From: an uncultured bacterium
GTDB taxonomy: Bacteria; Muiribacteriota; Ozemobacteria; Ozemobacterales; Ozemobacteraceae
Assembly: GCA_937949615.1 (NCBI GenBank)
Contig: CALEDQ010000018.1
Span: 106,370-170,369, forward strand
Length of the DNA stretch: 64,000 nt
Direction: 5' to 3'
The translations under genes were made by a program, and so were the position numbers. The notes under the pieces are model-generated. The model did no database searches. It saw only the letters and a program-made list of their open reading frames with translations, and was not told the origin of the DNA. Below are positions 51,680-60,194 of this stretch, in pieces; within the stretch, counting starts at the first letter, position 1; each line of letters starts with the position of its first letter.

Positions 51680-53608
51680 ATGTACCCTTTTCGCAACCTT
51701 TCTTTAAAGCTGCGCAGCCTGCAGATGCTGCTGCCACGCCGCGATTTCATCACCGCAACGGCGGTCTGGCTGGTCATTTCGGCGCTGCTGGTAATTTTCA
51801 ACAGTCTGACGACGCCGTTCGACAACCGACTCAAAGATCTTAAAATCAGGTTCAACGCCGGTTACGTCAAGGCGACGATTCCGGCGGATATTCTGCTGCT
51901 GTCGATCGACAGCGAAACGCTGGCCACCGCGCCGCACAAATGGCCATGGCCGCAGTCATACTGGGCAAAGCTGCTGCGCCGCATCAACGACGAAGGTCAG
52001 CCCAAGGCGTTGATTATCGACGTTTATTTTCAGACGCCGGAAGCAGACGACGACACCGAGCTGAAAGTGTTCGCCGAAACGATCGGCGAGAACGGCCGCA
52101 CCGGGCTGGTCGCCCTTTATGAAGAGGTCGTCACCAATTTCGGCCGGCAGCTCAAATTTGTGCCACCACACAAACTGCTGCGCCGCAACGCCGCCTTTTC
52201 CGGGCTGTCGCAGCAGCCGATCGACGAAGACGGCAAAATCAGATCATTTCTGCTGCGCGACATGCGTATCGACTGCCGCCACATCGCCTGGGAACTCCTC
52301 GACAAAATCGGCATGCCGGTCGCCCACAAACAGGAAATCATGCACCGCGACAAAGCGGTCGCCCTTCTCGATTTCGCGACTTCCGAAACCGGGGTTTCGC
52401 AGTTGAGCATCAAGCAACTGCTCGAAGACGACCTGAATTTTGAATACCTCAAAGACCGCATCGTGGTTATCGGCGCCACGGCACCGGTTCTGCACGACTA
52501 TCACCAGACGCCGCTCGGGCTGATCACCGGCCCCGAAATCATCTGCAACTGCATCGTGACTCTCGGCGCCGGGCATTTCCAGCTGCTGGGTGACTCGATG
52601 ACCAGCCGCCTGTTTTATTATCTGGCCGGCACACTGCTGGCGGTGCTGATTTTTTCTGACTTTTTCAAAGACAATGTCAGGCAGATGGTTCTTTTATGGC
52701 TGGCGTTACCGGTTCTATTGTTCTTTCTATCGTTTCTACCGCTCGAACATCCGCCGGTCATTCTGACCTGGTTCGGCTATACGGTCGCAGGCAGCATCAT
52801 TTTCATTCTGCTGCGTTTTCTCGAAATCTCAGAACTGCGTCAGCAGCTGCTCGAAGCCGAAATCTGCGGCACGATTCAGAAGAATTTCTTTCCGGCTGAG
52901 AATCTTGTCGATCCGCGCGGCCTGACCTGCTACGGCCGCTGTATTCCGCAGAAGGATGCGGGCGGCGACTTTTACGACTTTTTCAAACTCGCTGACGGCA
53001 AGGTCTTTTTCATGCTTGGCGACGTTACCGGCCACGGCATTTCGGCGAGTATGATCACCACCGCCGCCAAAACCGTCGTCATTCTCGAATCCGAAAAAGA
53101 GAATTTCGATCTGCAGAATCTGCTGCAGGAAATCGGCTACACCATCTTCAGCATGACCAACAAGCGCCGCATGATGTCGGCAGTAGCAGGCATCATCGAC
53201 CTCGAAAACCGTAAGCTGACGCTTGCTTCCGCTGGCCATCTTCCGAGTGTCATGAAGCTGGGAGCAACGGCGACTGAACACCCGCTGCCCGGGCTGCCGC
53301 TTGGGGTTGCCAAAAAGAAGCGGCCGATGTCGATCAAGGAAATTTCGATTCCGGAAAATGGAAAACTTTTTATCTATTCTGATGGTATTATTGAAGGGTT
53401 GAACTGGTCGAACGAGATGCTCGGCTATGATACCTTCTACAAAATGGTGGCCGAGCTGCCTGACGGGCAGAGTTGCGAGAAAGACGTCGACGATCTTCTG
53501 GCGCAGCTCAAGGTACACGCTCAGGGCCGGAATTTTGAAGACGATGTGACGTTGCTTGTATTAGATTTTGCAAAAGGGGAACCAGAAAAAAATGAAGAGA
53601 AAGCTTAA
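51680..53608 (+). CDS. CHASE2-PP2C/SpoIIE-type membrane phosphatase
   Basis: A 642-residue signalling protein. One N-terminal membrane helix (about 28-45) and a CHASE2 sensor domain (about 55-295; VYFQTPEADDDTE, IVVIGATAP) are followed by three helices (about 308-385). A short coiled coil then leads into a PP2C/SpoIIE-type phosphatase (about 410-630): DAGGDFYDFF, GDVTGHGISASM, FIYSDGIIEG, DDVTLLVL. Such proteins usually dephosphorylate an anti-anti-sigma factor, of which none lies nearby. The following FecR lipoprotein overlaps its end by 17 bp, so they may form one system. Divergent from the secreted propeller. Confidence 0.92.
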   Translation: MYPFRNLSLKLRSLQMLLPRRDFITATAVWLVISALLVIFNSLTTPFDNRLKDLKIRFNAGYVKATIPADILLLSIDSETLATAPHKWPWPQSYWAKLLRRINDEGQPKALIIDVYFQTPEADDDTELKVFAETIGENGRTGLVALYEEVVTNFGRQLKFVPPHKLLRRNAAFSGLSQQPIDEDGKIRSFLLRDMRIDCRHIAWELLDKIGMPVAHKQEIMHRDKAVALLDFATSETGVSQLSIKQLLEDDLNFEYLKDRIVVIGATAPVLHDYHQTPLGLITGPEIICNCIVTLGAGHFQLLGDSMTSRLFYYLAGTLLAVLIFSDFFKDNVRQMVLLWLALPVLLFFLSFLPLEHPPVILTWFGYTVAGSIIFILLRFLEISELRQQLLEAEICGTIQKNFFPAENLVDPRGLTCYGRCIPQKDAGGDFYDFFKLADGKVFFMLGDVTGHGISASMITTAAKTVVILESEKENFDLQNLLQEIGYTIFSMTNKRRMMSAVAGIIDLENRKLTLASAGHLPSVMKLGATATEHPLPGLPLGVAKKKRPMSIKEISIPENGKLFIYSDGIIEGLNWSNEMLGYDTFYKMVAELPDGQSCEKDVDDLLAQLKVHAQGRNFEDDVTLLVLDFAKGEPEKNEEKA

Positions 53609-54206
53609 AGTTTTTGCAGTTATGTTTGTGGGTTTGCTGGCAGCGCTGACCGGTTGTGGTGGGCAGGGCGACCCGGTCGCGAAGATTACCACCGTCAAGG
53701 GCGCGGTTTCGACCAAACTGGCGGGCGCGACTGATTTTGCCACGGCCGCGGCTGAACAGATGCTGCGCTCAGGCGATGCCATAAAAACCGGCGACGATGC
53801 CGATGCCGACCTCGAAATCATCTCTGACAAAAGCCAGATAAGGCTCAGCAGCAATACTTTTCTCGAAATAAAGAATTTTACAGAAAAAGAGCTCAGACAG
53901 ATCAGCGGCATTGCCATTTACAATGTGACGCCGCAGGACCGCAAACTCAAAATTCAGACGCCACAGGGCATGGCAACCGTTCTTGGTACCATACTGCGCA
54001 TTGACGCTTCGGATACCGAAACCGTCGTCAGCGTCGAAAAAGGCAAAGTCGGTTTCTCGAAGAAGGCCGGGCATGAAGTTATCATTGAAAGCGGCATGAA
54101 ATACTCGACCAGCTTCACCGAAGATGCGGCTCAGCCGATCGACCCGTTCGAACTCGAAAAGACTTTCCATGGCGATGACCTCAAACCGGTGATAAATCCA
54201 AGATAA
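53592..54206 (+). CDS. FecR-domain lipoprotein
   Basis: A 204-residue lipoprotein. Signal and lipobox VGLLAALTGC put the lipid Cys at residue 22. A FecR-type domain follows (about 32-165: VAKITTVKGAVSTKL, the strand pair QIRLSSNTFLEIK and TPQGMATVLGTILRI, GKVGFSKKAG). This is the third FecR-type domain in the window but without a zinc finger or sigma gene. It overlaps the phosphatase gene by 17 bp and ends before a terminator. The ATG at 53592 lies in an A-rich stretch; the same gene could start upstream in frame, but that start would remove the lipobox spacing. Confidence 0.82.
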   Translation: MKRKLKVFAVMFVGLLAALTGCGGQGDPVAKITTVKGAVSTKLAGATDFATAAAEQMLRSGDAIKTGDDADADLEIISDKSQIRLSSNTFLEIKNFTEKELRQISGIAIYNVTPQDRKLKIQTPQGMATVLGTILRIDASDTETVVSVEKGKVGFSKKAGHEVIIESGMKYSTSFTEDAAQPIDPFELEKTFHGDDLKPVINPR

Positions 54207-54218
54207 AAGATTATCAAG

Positions 54219-54260
54219 ACAGCTGCAGACTTATTTTATCTGCAGCTGTTTTTTTTTTGC
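54219..54260 (+). terminator. Intrinsic terminator
   Basis: An 11-bp perfect stem ACAGCTGCAGA (54219-54229 with 54239-54249), 9-nt loop and a T-run of 11. Confidence 0.95.
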
Positions 54261-54307
54261 CGGCTTAAGGTTATAATTTGCGGTAATTAAACTGGAGGCT
54301 GTGGCGA

Positions 54308-55180
54308 GTGACATTGAGAACTTTTCTGTTACTGCTGTTCACCGGCATTTTTCTGGTCGGGCCGGTAATTGCCGACTCGGAAACCCGCCCGGCAACACCG
54401 GCTGAAAAGGGGTTCTACGAGAAGGTCATCACAGCCTGCACCGGGTCAGTCGCTGGCATCAGCCTGTGGCAGAAAATCGACGAATCCGGGCACGAAAAGG
54501 CCGAATATGAAAACGTTGTGCCAGGCACTGAAAACATGCCGCTTGTCTACCATTATTACGCCGAATGGGCTGACCAGCAAGTGCTCGAAAAGGCAAGCAA
54601 CGAAATCAGCGCGGCCCTGGCCGAAAAAATGCCAGAAGTGCCAGAGACCTCTGAAAGTCAGGATGTAAGAGAACTGGAGGAACTGTCTGAGCAGATTGCT
54701 GCAGCTGCAGCAGCTGGTAATATGACAGAGGTCGAGCGTCTCAACAGCATGGCCGAAGAAATTTCGGCGAAAAGCGAGGCCATTTTTGCCGAATCTGACC
54801 GACAGTTCCGCGAAGTAATCGAAAAACTGGCGGCCCGCGATGCCAGAGCGGTTGTCAGAATCGGGGTAAATCAGTTTTATCAGGGCTTCGACGGCGAACC
54901 GGTTGCCGGCAGGCTCAGTGACGGTACCGAGATTTTCCGGGTTGAAAATGGCCGCATGTATAATGAAACCTGGGTCGAAGGTACAACCTACGTGATCCTC
55001 GGCAAAGACTGGAAAACGCAGCATGATGAAGCTGGTGCCAGCATGGAAAAACCGGAAAACCCGGAAATTAAAAACGACCGGGTTCAGTCGGTGGTAATTG
55101 CGGTTGAAGCTGAGCAGAAGAGAGCATTGCAGATACTTGAAGCAATGAATCTTAAATTAATCAAAAATTTATTGGACTGA
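54308..55180 (+). CDS. Secreted protein of unknown function
   Basis: A 290-residue protein with a signal peptide (FLLLLFTGIFLVGPVIAD). The central part is helical and Glu/Ala-rich (SEQIAAAAAAGNMTEVERL), followed by a beta-rich region with VVRIGVNQFYQGFDGEP and GTTYVILGKDW. No family recognised. It starts with GTG at 54308 behind GGAGG. The hemerythrin gene starts 11 bp after its stop, so they may be co-transcribed. Confidence 0.7.
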   Translation: MTLRTFLLLLFTGIFLVGPVIADSETRPATPAEKGFYEKVITACTGSVAGISLWQKIDESGHEKAEYENVVPGTENMPLVYHYYAEWADQQVLEKASNEISAALAEKMPEVPETSESQDVRELEELSEQIAAAAAAGNMTEVERLNSMAEEISAKSEAIFAESDRQFREVIEKLAARDARAVVRIGVNQFYQGFDGEPVAGRLSDGTEIFRVENGRMYNETWVEGTTYVILGKDWKTQHDEAGASMEKPENPEIKNDRVQSVVIAVEAEQKRALQILEAMNLKLIKNLLD

Positions 55181-55191
55181 CGGTCGCAAGC

Positions 55192-56007
55192 ATGGGGAAA
55201 TCAATATACTGGGATGAATCTTTAAGTGTCGGCTGCGATCTGATCGACGGCCAGCACAAAGAACTGATCAATCTGGTCACCGAGCTTGAAGAATCGGCGC
55301 ACACCGGGCTGACCAACGAGCAGCTCGCCCGTGCCCTCAAGTTCATCGTCAGCTATACGCGTCATCATTTTCTGGCTGAAGAAGAGTTGATGAAGTCGAT
55401 CGGATTCAATGAACTGCATCACCACAGAGAATTACACAACGAGCTCGTTCACAAAGTCACTGAAATATTGCTGAAAATGAAGGAAGGTAAGGATCCAGAA
55501 GTTCCCAGTCTTATTCAGTTCTTTATTGAATGGGTAAAAAAGCACGTCAATGAAGAAGACAGAAAAATTGGAACTTACTGGCGAGCGTGGAGTAGTGGAG
55601 TAAAGGTTATGGATTGTAAGGTTAAATCGGTATCAGAACGGCGGGCTGCGATTATTCCGCGGCTCGACAAACTCAAGGAACTTTTCAGAATCAAACTGAT
55701 CGAGATCGATGATTTTAAAGCCAAAAAGCAGAGTCTTTTCGAAGGTCTTTTCGTCGAACTTGGCCCCAATAAGATTGCCGAAGGGCTTTCTGATCTCGAT
55801 CATTTTCTTAAAGCCGACATTATCGGCAATAAAGAACGCGATCTGATCATTGAAGGCTATCTGCGCAAGCTCAACCCCGAAGCGGATCTAGAGATAATTA
55901 CCGAGATCGAGGACAAGCTGATTTTCGTCAGACTGCTGCGCGAACGCGAACTGATCACCGAAGAAAAGTTCAACCAGCTGAAAACCAGGATTCTCGAAGC
56001 AATCTGA
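55192..56007 (+). CDS. Bacteriohemerythrin with C-terminal SHOCT-like helices
   Basis: A 271-residue protein. The N-terminal hemerythrin domain (1-130) has the di-iron ligands His22 (DGQHKEL), His58/59 (TRHHFLAEE), Glu63, His77/78 and 82, His118 (KKHVNEED) and Asp123. It binds O2 or NO reversibly. The C-terminal half holds helices of the SHOCT type (LDKLKELFRIKLIEIDDFKAKK; LRERELITEEKFNQLKTRIL), seen as short oligomerisation or localisation modules. The usual single-domain bacteriohemerythrin has about 135 residues, so this is a fusion. Probably cytoplasmic, an oxygen-sensing or buffering role. Confidence 0.88.
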   Translation: MGKSIYWDESLSVGCDLIDGQHKELINLVTELEESAHTGLTNEQLARALKFIVSYTRHHFLAEEELMKSIGFNELHHHRELHNELVHKVTEILLKMKEGKDPEVPSLIQFFIEWVKKHVNEEDRKIGTYWRAWSSGVKVMDCKVKSVSERRAAIIPRLDKLKELFRIKLIEIDDFKAKKQSLFEGLFVELGPNKIAEGLSDLDHFLKADIIGNKERDLIIEGYLRKLNPEADLEIITEIEDKLIFVRLLRERELITEEKFNQLKTRILEAI

Positions 56008-56026
56008 AAAAAAAGAAACGCTGACG

Positions 56027-56048
56027 CGACTCCCGGCCTTCCTGGCCT
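56027..56048. repeat. 22-nt intergenic repeat, copy 2
   Basis: Identical to 8244-8265. It lies between the hemerythrin gene and the terminator at 56082-56101. Confidence 0.75.
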
Positions 56049-56074
56049 TTCGCGGCATTCCATTTGTGGCACAT

Positions 56075-56101
56075 AAAAAGGCCGCCTGCGTGAGCAGGCG
56101 G
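56075..56101 (-). terminator. Intrinsic terminator (minus strand)
   Basis: An 8-bp stem CCGCCTGC (56082-56089 with 56094-56101), GTGA loop. The minus-strand tail is CCTTTTTATG. It ends the ferritin-like gene. Confidence 0.85.
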
Positions 56102-56152
56102 TGTAATATATGGCAAGCATCTTGATGATGCTTCGAGAACATCAGGAGGGCA

Positions 56153-56659
56153 TCAAAATGGCCAGAAATTGTTGTCGTTCCAGATGCGTTCGCTGATAAC
56201 GCGATCGATCTCGAGCAACTGGTGCAGGTGCGCTCTTTCCCAGCGGGTCAGCCAGCTGTAGAGCTTTTTCTCTTCATCGTCGGTGGCCGATTCTGCCCGT
56301 TCGGAATAAACCTTCACGGCTCTTTCTTCCATGGAGATTGCAGCAGAAATAGCAGCCGATTCATAGTCCGCGCCATTAATGAGCTTGATGATTTCGTTAG
56401 TAAGAACCTGATCGGCAGTCTGCCGGATATCAATGCTCTCGTCAAAACTGCCGGCCTCGAAGCGGCCGCGTTCCTTCATTGCCTTGTACTGTTTGAGCAG
56501 GGCATGAATGTGATTCTGCTCCTCTTCGGCCATCAGCTGAAAAAATTCCCGTACAGAAGAATGCTGAGTGTGTTCGGCAACTTTGCTGTAAAATGACTTG
56601 CCACGTTTTTCGAGCAGCAGAGCCTGTTTAATGATTTCAAGTGAACGTTCGACGGTCAT
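56153..56659 (-). CDS. Ferritin-like diiron protein (rubrerythrin-type)
   Basis: A 168-residue four-helix ferritin-like protein. The two diiron half-sites are visible: LEKRGKSFY with AEEEQNHIH, then MEERAVKVY with WERAHLHQL. It lacks the rubredoxin domain of classical rubrerythrin. Likely protects against peroxide or oxygen, in line with the nearby hemerythrin. AGGGAGG precedes the ATG. It is probably a single-gene unit ending in its own terminator; the gap to the PII-like gene is 72 bp. Confidence 0.85.
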   Translation of the reverse strand: MTVERSLEIIKQALLLEKRGKSFYSKVAEHTQHSSVREFFQLMAEEEQNHIHALLKQYKAMKERGRFEAGSFDESIDIRQTADQVLTNEIIKLINGADYESAAISAAISMEERAVKVYSERAESATDDEEKKLYSWLTRWERAHLHQLLEIDRVISERIWNDNNFWPF

Positions 56660-56731
56660 TGGCGCCTCCCTGAATTTTACTATCGCTTTTTACTAATAAT
56701 ATAAAGCTCCGGCATAAACGCAAACAATATT

Positions 56732-57022
56732 TTAAAGCATTTCTTTGAGCGCAAGAGAGAAGAGTTTGATACCCTCGCGGGTTTTCAGCAGACGGTATGA
56801 TTCTACCCAGTCTTTAACGGCTTTATATTGCTGCGATTCGAGAGCGAGTGCATACATTACGTTCATTCCCGGCCATACTTCGGTATCGAGACGGGTACCA
56901 CCGCCACGGCCCGAACCATAAACCGTAGGCAGCAATGTATAACCGGTAATCAGATTCTTTTTAAACAGCTTTTCAAGGTCTTCCTGCAGGGTTGCGCTGC
57001 AGACAAGCATGACAAATTCCAT
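56732..57022 (-). CDS. PII-like protein linked to an RND pump
   Basis: A 96-residue ferredoxin-fold protein of the PII-like/DUF3240 type: MEFVMLVCSATLQEDLEKLF, YTLLPTVYGSGRGGG, VWPGMNVMYALAL. It lies 88 bp downstream of the RND pump gene on the same strand and ends the operon. PII-like proteins bind nucleotides or metals and regulate a nearby transporter; some RND operons for metals carry such a gene. The T-loop of true GlnB, with its uridylylated Tyr, is absent. AGGAGAATGAAAA precedes the ATG. Confidence 0.75.
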   Translation of the reverse strand: MEFVMLVCSATLQEDLEKLFKKNLITGYTLLPTVYGSGRGGGTRLDTEVWPGMNVMYALALESQQYKAVKDWVESYRLLKTREGIKLFSLALKEML

Positions 57023-57110
57023 TTTTCATTCTCCTGTGTTCGCGATGGCAGGCCAGGGCAGATGCAGCAGGCTTGTTTTCGGCACCCGGAATGGCGCAGC
57101 CCGTTTCCCT

Positions 57111-60100
57111 TCACTGGCGCTGGTCTTCGGGCACGAGCCAGCGGCGCATCAGATGGTAAATTACCGGCATCAGAATCAGCGTCATGATCGTTGAAACGAA
57201 CAAACCGCCGATAACGCTCAGACCGATCGGCACCCAGACTTCTGAACCGTCGCCGGTAGACATGGCCATCGGTACCATACCGAGAGCGGTAGTGCAGGTA
57301 GTCGACAGCACCGGGCGCAGACGGTTTTTACCGGCGTCAATGAGAGCCTGACTGAGATGCACGCCGCGGCGGATCAGCATATTGATGTAGCTGATCAGAA
57401 CGATACCGTTGTTAACGACGATGCCGATGAGAATTATGAAACCGAGCAGTGACACGACCGAAATACGGTTACCGGTAATTACCAGCAGCTGAATCGCGCC
57501 CATGAAACCGAACGGAATACTGAGAAAGATGATGAACGGTGCCAGCAGCGACTCGAACTGCGAAGCCATGACCATGTAAACGAGAATCATGCCGAGCACG
57601 GCAGCCTGCAGCATCAGCAGAAAGGATTCGACGCGTTCTTTTTCGTTGCCGCTGAACTCCCAGCTGAACCCCGGGGGCACCGGAACGGTCTTCATGATTT
57701 CGGCGGCCCTGGCGATGACGGTACCCGGGTCGGTGTTGAACACCTGACCGCTGATTTTGATGTAGCGCTGCTGCTCTGAGCGCTCGATACGGGTCGGACC
57801 AATCGTCTGTATAATGTTGGCCAGATTGCTCAATCTAACAGGCTCGTTAGTCGGGGTCAGCATGCTTACCTGATCGAGATCCTTGAGGTTCAGGCGGTCT
57901 TCGGCGCGCAGTCGCACTTCGACGTCGTATTCCTCACCGCCTTCGCGGTATTTGACGGTTTTGTCACCGCTGAAATAAAGCTCGATCGCCCGCGCCACAT
58001 CGGTAACATTGAGGCCGAGAGACGAGACTTTTTCGCGATCGACTTTTACCTGCAGCTCAGGTTTCGCCAGTTTCTGGCTTATTTCGATATCTTTCAGGTT
58101 TTCGATCTGGCCGAGAGCCTTGACGATACTGCGGGCGAAGGTTACGCCCTGGTCGAGATCATGCCCGAAAATGTCGATCGAAAAATCTGAGCTGGCACCC
58201 ATGATCATCTCACCGATCGGGTCAGAGGTGGTAAACCTGATGATCGCACCAGGAATTTTGTCGGTATATGGCCTGACCCGGCTGATAATGTCTTTAGCAC
58301 TGGCAGCACGGGTATTTTTCGAAGTCAGCACCATCTCAACCTTACCGGTATTAGAGGCTTTCTTCGGGTTGAACATTACCTGCTCAGCCGATTCGCCAAC
58401 GCCGAAGGTGATGACGCATGATTTCATTTCGGGAACGTGCTCTTTGAGAATGTCATAAATCTGCATGCAGACGTTGCGGGTCTCTTCAAAGCGTGTACCG
58501 GTCGGCAGTTCGACCTCCATAAAAAGGAAACCCTGGTCCTGTTGCGGCATATATTCGACGCCGACGAGAGGAATCAGGGCCAGCGAAAATATGAACAGCG
58601 CAACCAGCCCGGCGAGCACTTTCCAGCGATTGCGCAGCGCTTTTTTAAGGAAACTGCCGTAAGCCTCTTCGAGTCTTTCAAGCAGACGCCCGGAAACCGC
58701 AAAAGGCTTGTATTCGCGCAGATCACCGGTTCTGAGGAATTTAGAACACAACATTGGTGTCAGAAGCAATGCCGAAAACAGCGATGCAATCAGAGCCATG
58801 GTCACGATGGTAGCCAGCTGCCCGAAAATAATTTTGGTGATACCGGTGGTGAAAATAATCGGCAGGAAAATGGCAACCGTGGTCAGCGTCGAGGCGACAA
58901 CTGCCGAACCCATCTCAGCCGCGCCCCAGATTGCGCTTTCGCGTGGGGTTACCCCTCTTTCGGCATAGCGTTTGACGTTGTCAAGAATGACGATCGAGTT
59001 GTCAACGACCATGCCGACCGCAATCGCCAGACTCGACATCGAAATCTGATTGATTGTGTAATCGTTGAGATACATCAGCAGAAAGGTGATGATCAACGAA
59101 GTTGGCACCGAGACACTGATGATCAGACTGGCGCGCAGATCTCTGATAAAGAAAAGAATTACGAAGAAAACGCCGATGCCGCCCATGAACAGAGCACTTT
59201 TCAGGTTATCCACGGTACTTCTGATAAAATTGGCCGAATCGAAAAACTCATGGATCTTTACGTCTGCAGGCAGTTGCGCCTGAATGGCGGGCAAAGCCTC
59301 TTTTACGGCCCGTGAAACTGCGACGGTGTTGCCACCCGACTGCTTCTGCACGATAACGCCGATTGCCGGCTTGCCGTTCATGAGAAAATCTTCGGTTTTT
59401 TCGCCAAAACTGTCTTCGACAGTGGCAATATCTTTTAAACGCACGATGCCGGCGTGTTTTGCAATTACGACGTTGCCGATTTCCTCGACCGAAGAAAATT
59501 CGCCCGGGGTGCGGATCAGAAAATCCATGCTGCCTGATTTGATATGACCACCAGGGTTGCTGAGATTATGCAGATGCAGGGCCTGCACGATCTGCTGTCC
59601 GGTAATGCCGGTAGCCTTGAGACGCTCACGGTTGAGCTGCACTCTGATCATGCGTTTCAGGCCACCTTCAGCAAGGGCAGTCGCGACGCCCGGCAGTCTT
59701 TTAAGGTTGTCGACAATCTTTTTGTCGACGATACGGTCGAGTTTTTCCCAGCTTTCGTTGGCGGTAACCCCGAGAACGACTACCGGAATCATGCTCATAT
59801 CGAACTTCATGATCACCGGGTCTTCGGCATTATCGGGCAGACGCTTGCGGATCAGGTCGATCTGTTCACGAATGTCGTTGGTGGCTTCAGCCAGATCGGT
59901 GCCCCAATCGAATTTAACGCTGATCAGCGATATGCCTTCCATCGACGCAGACGTCACCTTGTCGACGTTCTGAACCGTCGAAACGCGTTCTTCGATGAGT
60001 TCGGTGATGCGGGTCTCGATTTCCTGCGGGCCGGCCCCGGAATAGGCAGTAATAACCGAAACGACCGGAATATCCATCTCAGGCATCAGATCGATGCCGA

Positions 60101-60194
60101 CGCGGGTATATGAAAAGGCCCCGAGAATGACGATAGCAATGAAGATCATGCTGGTCGTTACCGGCCAGCGAACCCCGAATTCAGAGAGTTTCAT
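57111..60194 (-). CDS. RND efflux pump, inner-membrane transporter
   Basis: A 1027-residue RND (HAE1-type) transporter with 12 membrane helices and two periplasmic porter loops. The TM4 motif is VGMVVDNSIVILDNV, with Asp-Asn in place of the Asp-Asp pair of AcrB, which is common in many HAE1 proteins. It starts overlapping the MFP gene by 4 bp. With the TolC and MFP genes it forms one tripartite pump that removes toxic compounds or metals from the periplasm to the outside. The substrate is not readable. The length is typical (1020-1050). Confidence 0.95.
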   Translation of the reverse strand: MKLSEFGVRWPVTTSMIFIAIVILGAFSYTRVGIDLMPEMDIPVVSVITAYSGAGPQEIETRITELIEERVSTVQNVDKVTSASMEGISLISVKFDWGTDLAEATNDIREQIDLIRKRLPDNAEDPVIMKFDMSMIPVVVLGVTANESWEKLDRIVDKKIVDNLKRLPGVATALAEGGLKRMIRVQLNRERLKATGITGQQIVQALHLHNLSNPGGHIKSGSMDFLIRTPGEFSSVEEIGNVVIAKHAGIVRLKDIATVEDSFGEKTEDFLMNGKPAIGVIVQKQSGGNTVAVSRAVKEALPAIQAQLPADVKIHEFFDSANFIRSTVDNLKSALFMGGIGVFFVILFFIRDLRASLIISVSVPTSLIITFLLMYLNDYTINQISMSSLAIAVGMVVDNSIVILDNVKRYAERGVTPRESAIWGAAEMGSAVVASTLTTVAIFLPIIFTTGITKIIFGQLATIVTMALIASLFSALLLTPMLCSKFLRTGDLREYKPFAVSGRLLERLEEAYGSFLKKALRNRWKVLAGLVALFIFSLALIPLVGVEYMPQQDQGFLFMEVELPTGTRFEETRNVCMQIYDILKEHVPEMKSCVITFGVGESAEQVMFNPKKASNTGKVEMVLTSKNTRAASAKDIISRVRPYTDKIPGAIIRFTTSDPIGEMIMGASSDFSIDIFGHDLDQGVTFARSIVKALGQIENLKDIEISQKLAKPELQVKVDREKVSSLGLNVTDVARAIELYFSGDKTVKYREGGEEYDVEVRLRAEDRLNLKDLDQVSMLTPTNEPVRLSNLANIIQTIGPTRIERSEQQRYIKISGQVFNTDPGTVIARAAEIMKTVPVPPGFSWEFSGNEKERVESFLLMLQAAVLGMILVYMVMASQFESLLAPFIIFLSIPFGFMGAIQLLVITGNRISVVSLLGFIILIGIVVNNGIVLISYINMLIRRGVHLSQALIDAGKNRLRPVLSTTCTTALGMVPMAMSTGDGSEVWVPIGLSVIGGLFVSTIMTLILMPVIYHLMRRWLVPEDQRQ

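Noticed and set aside
58437..59315. Open frame of 292 codons opposite the RND gene
   Set aside because: It lies antisense to a certain RND transporter and is rich in His, Arg, Gln and Asp, as expected from the complement of its codons. No ribosome-binding site or domain.
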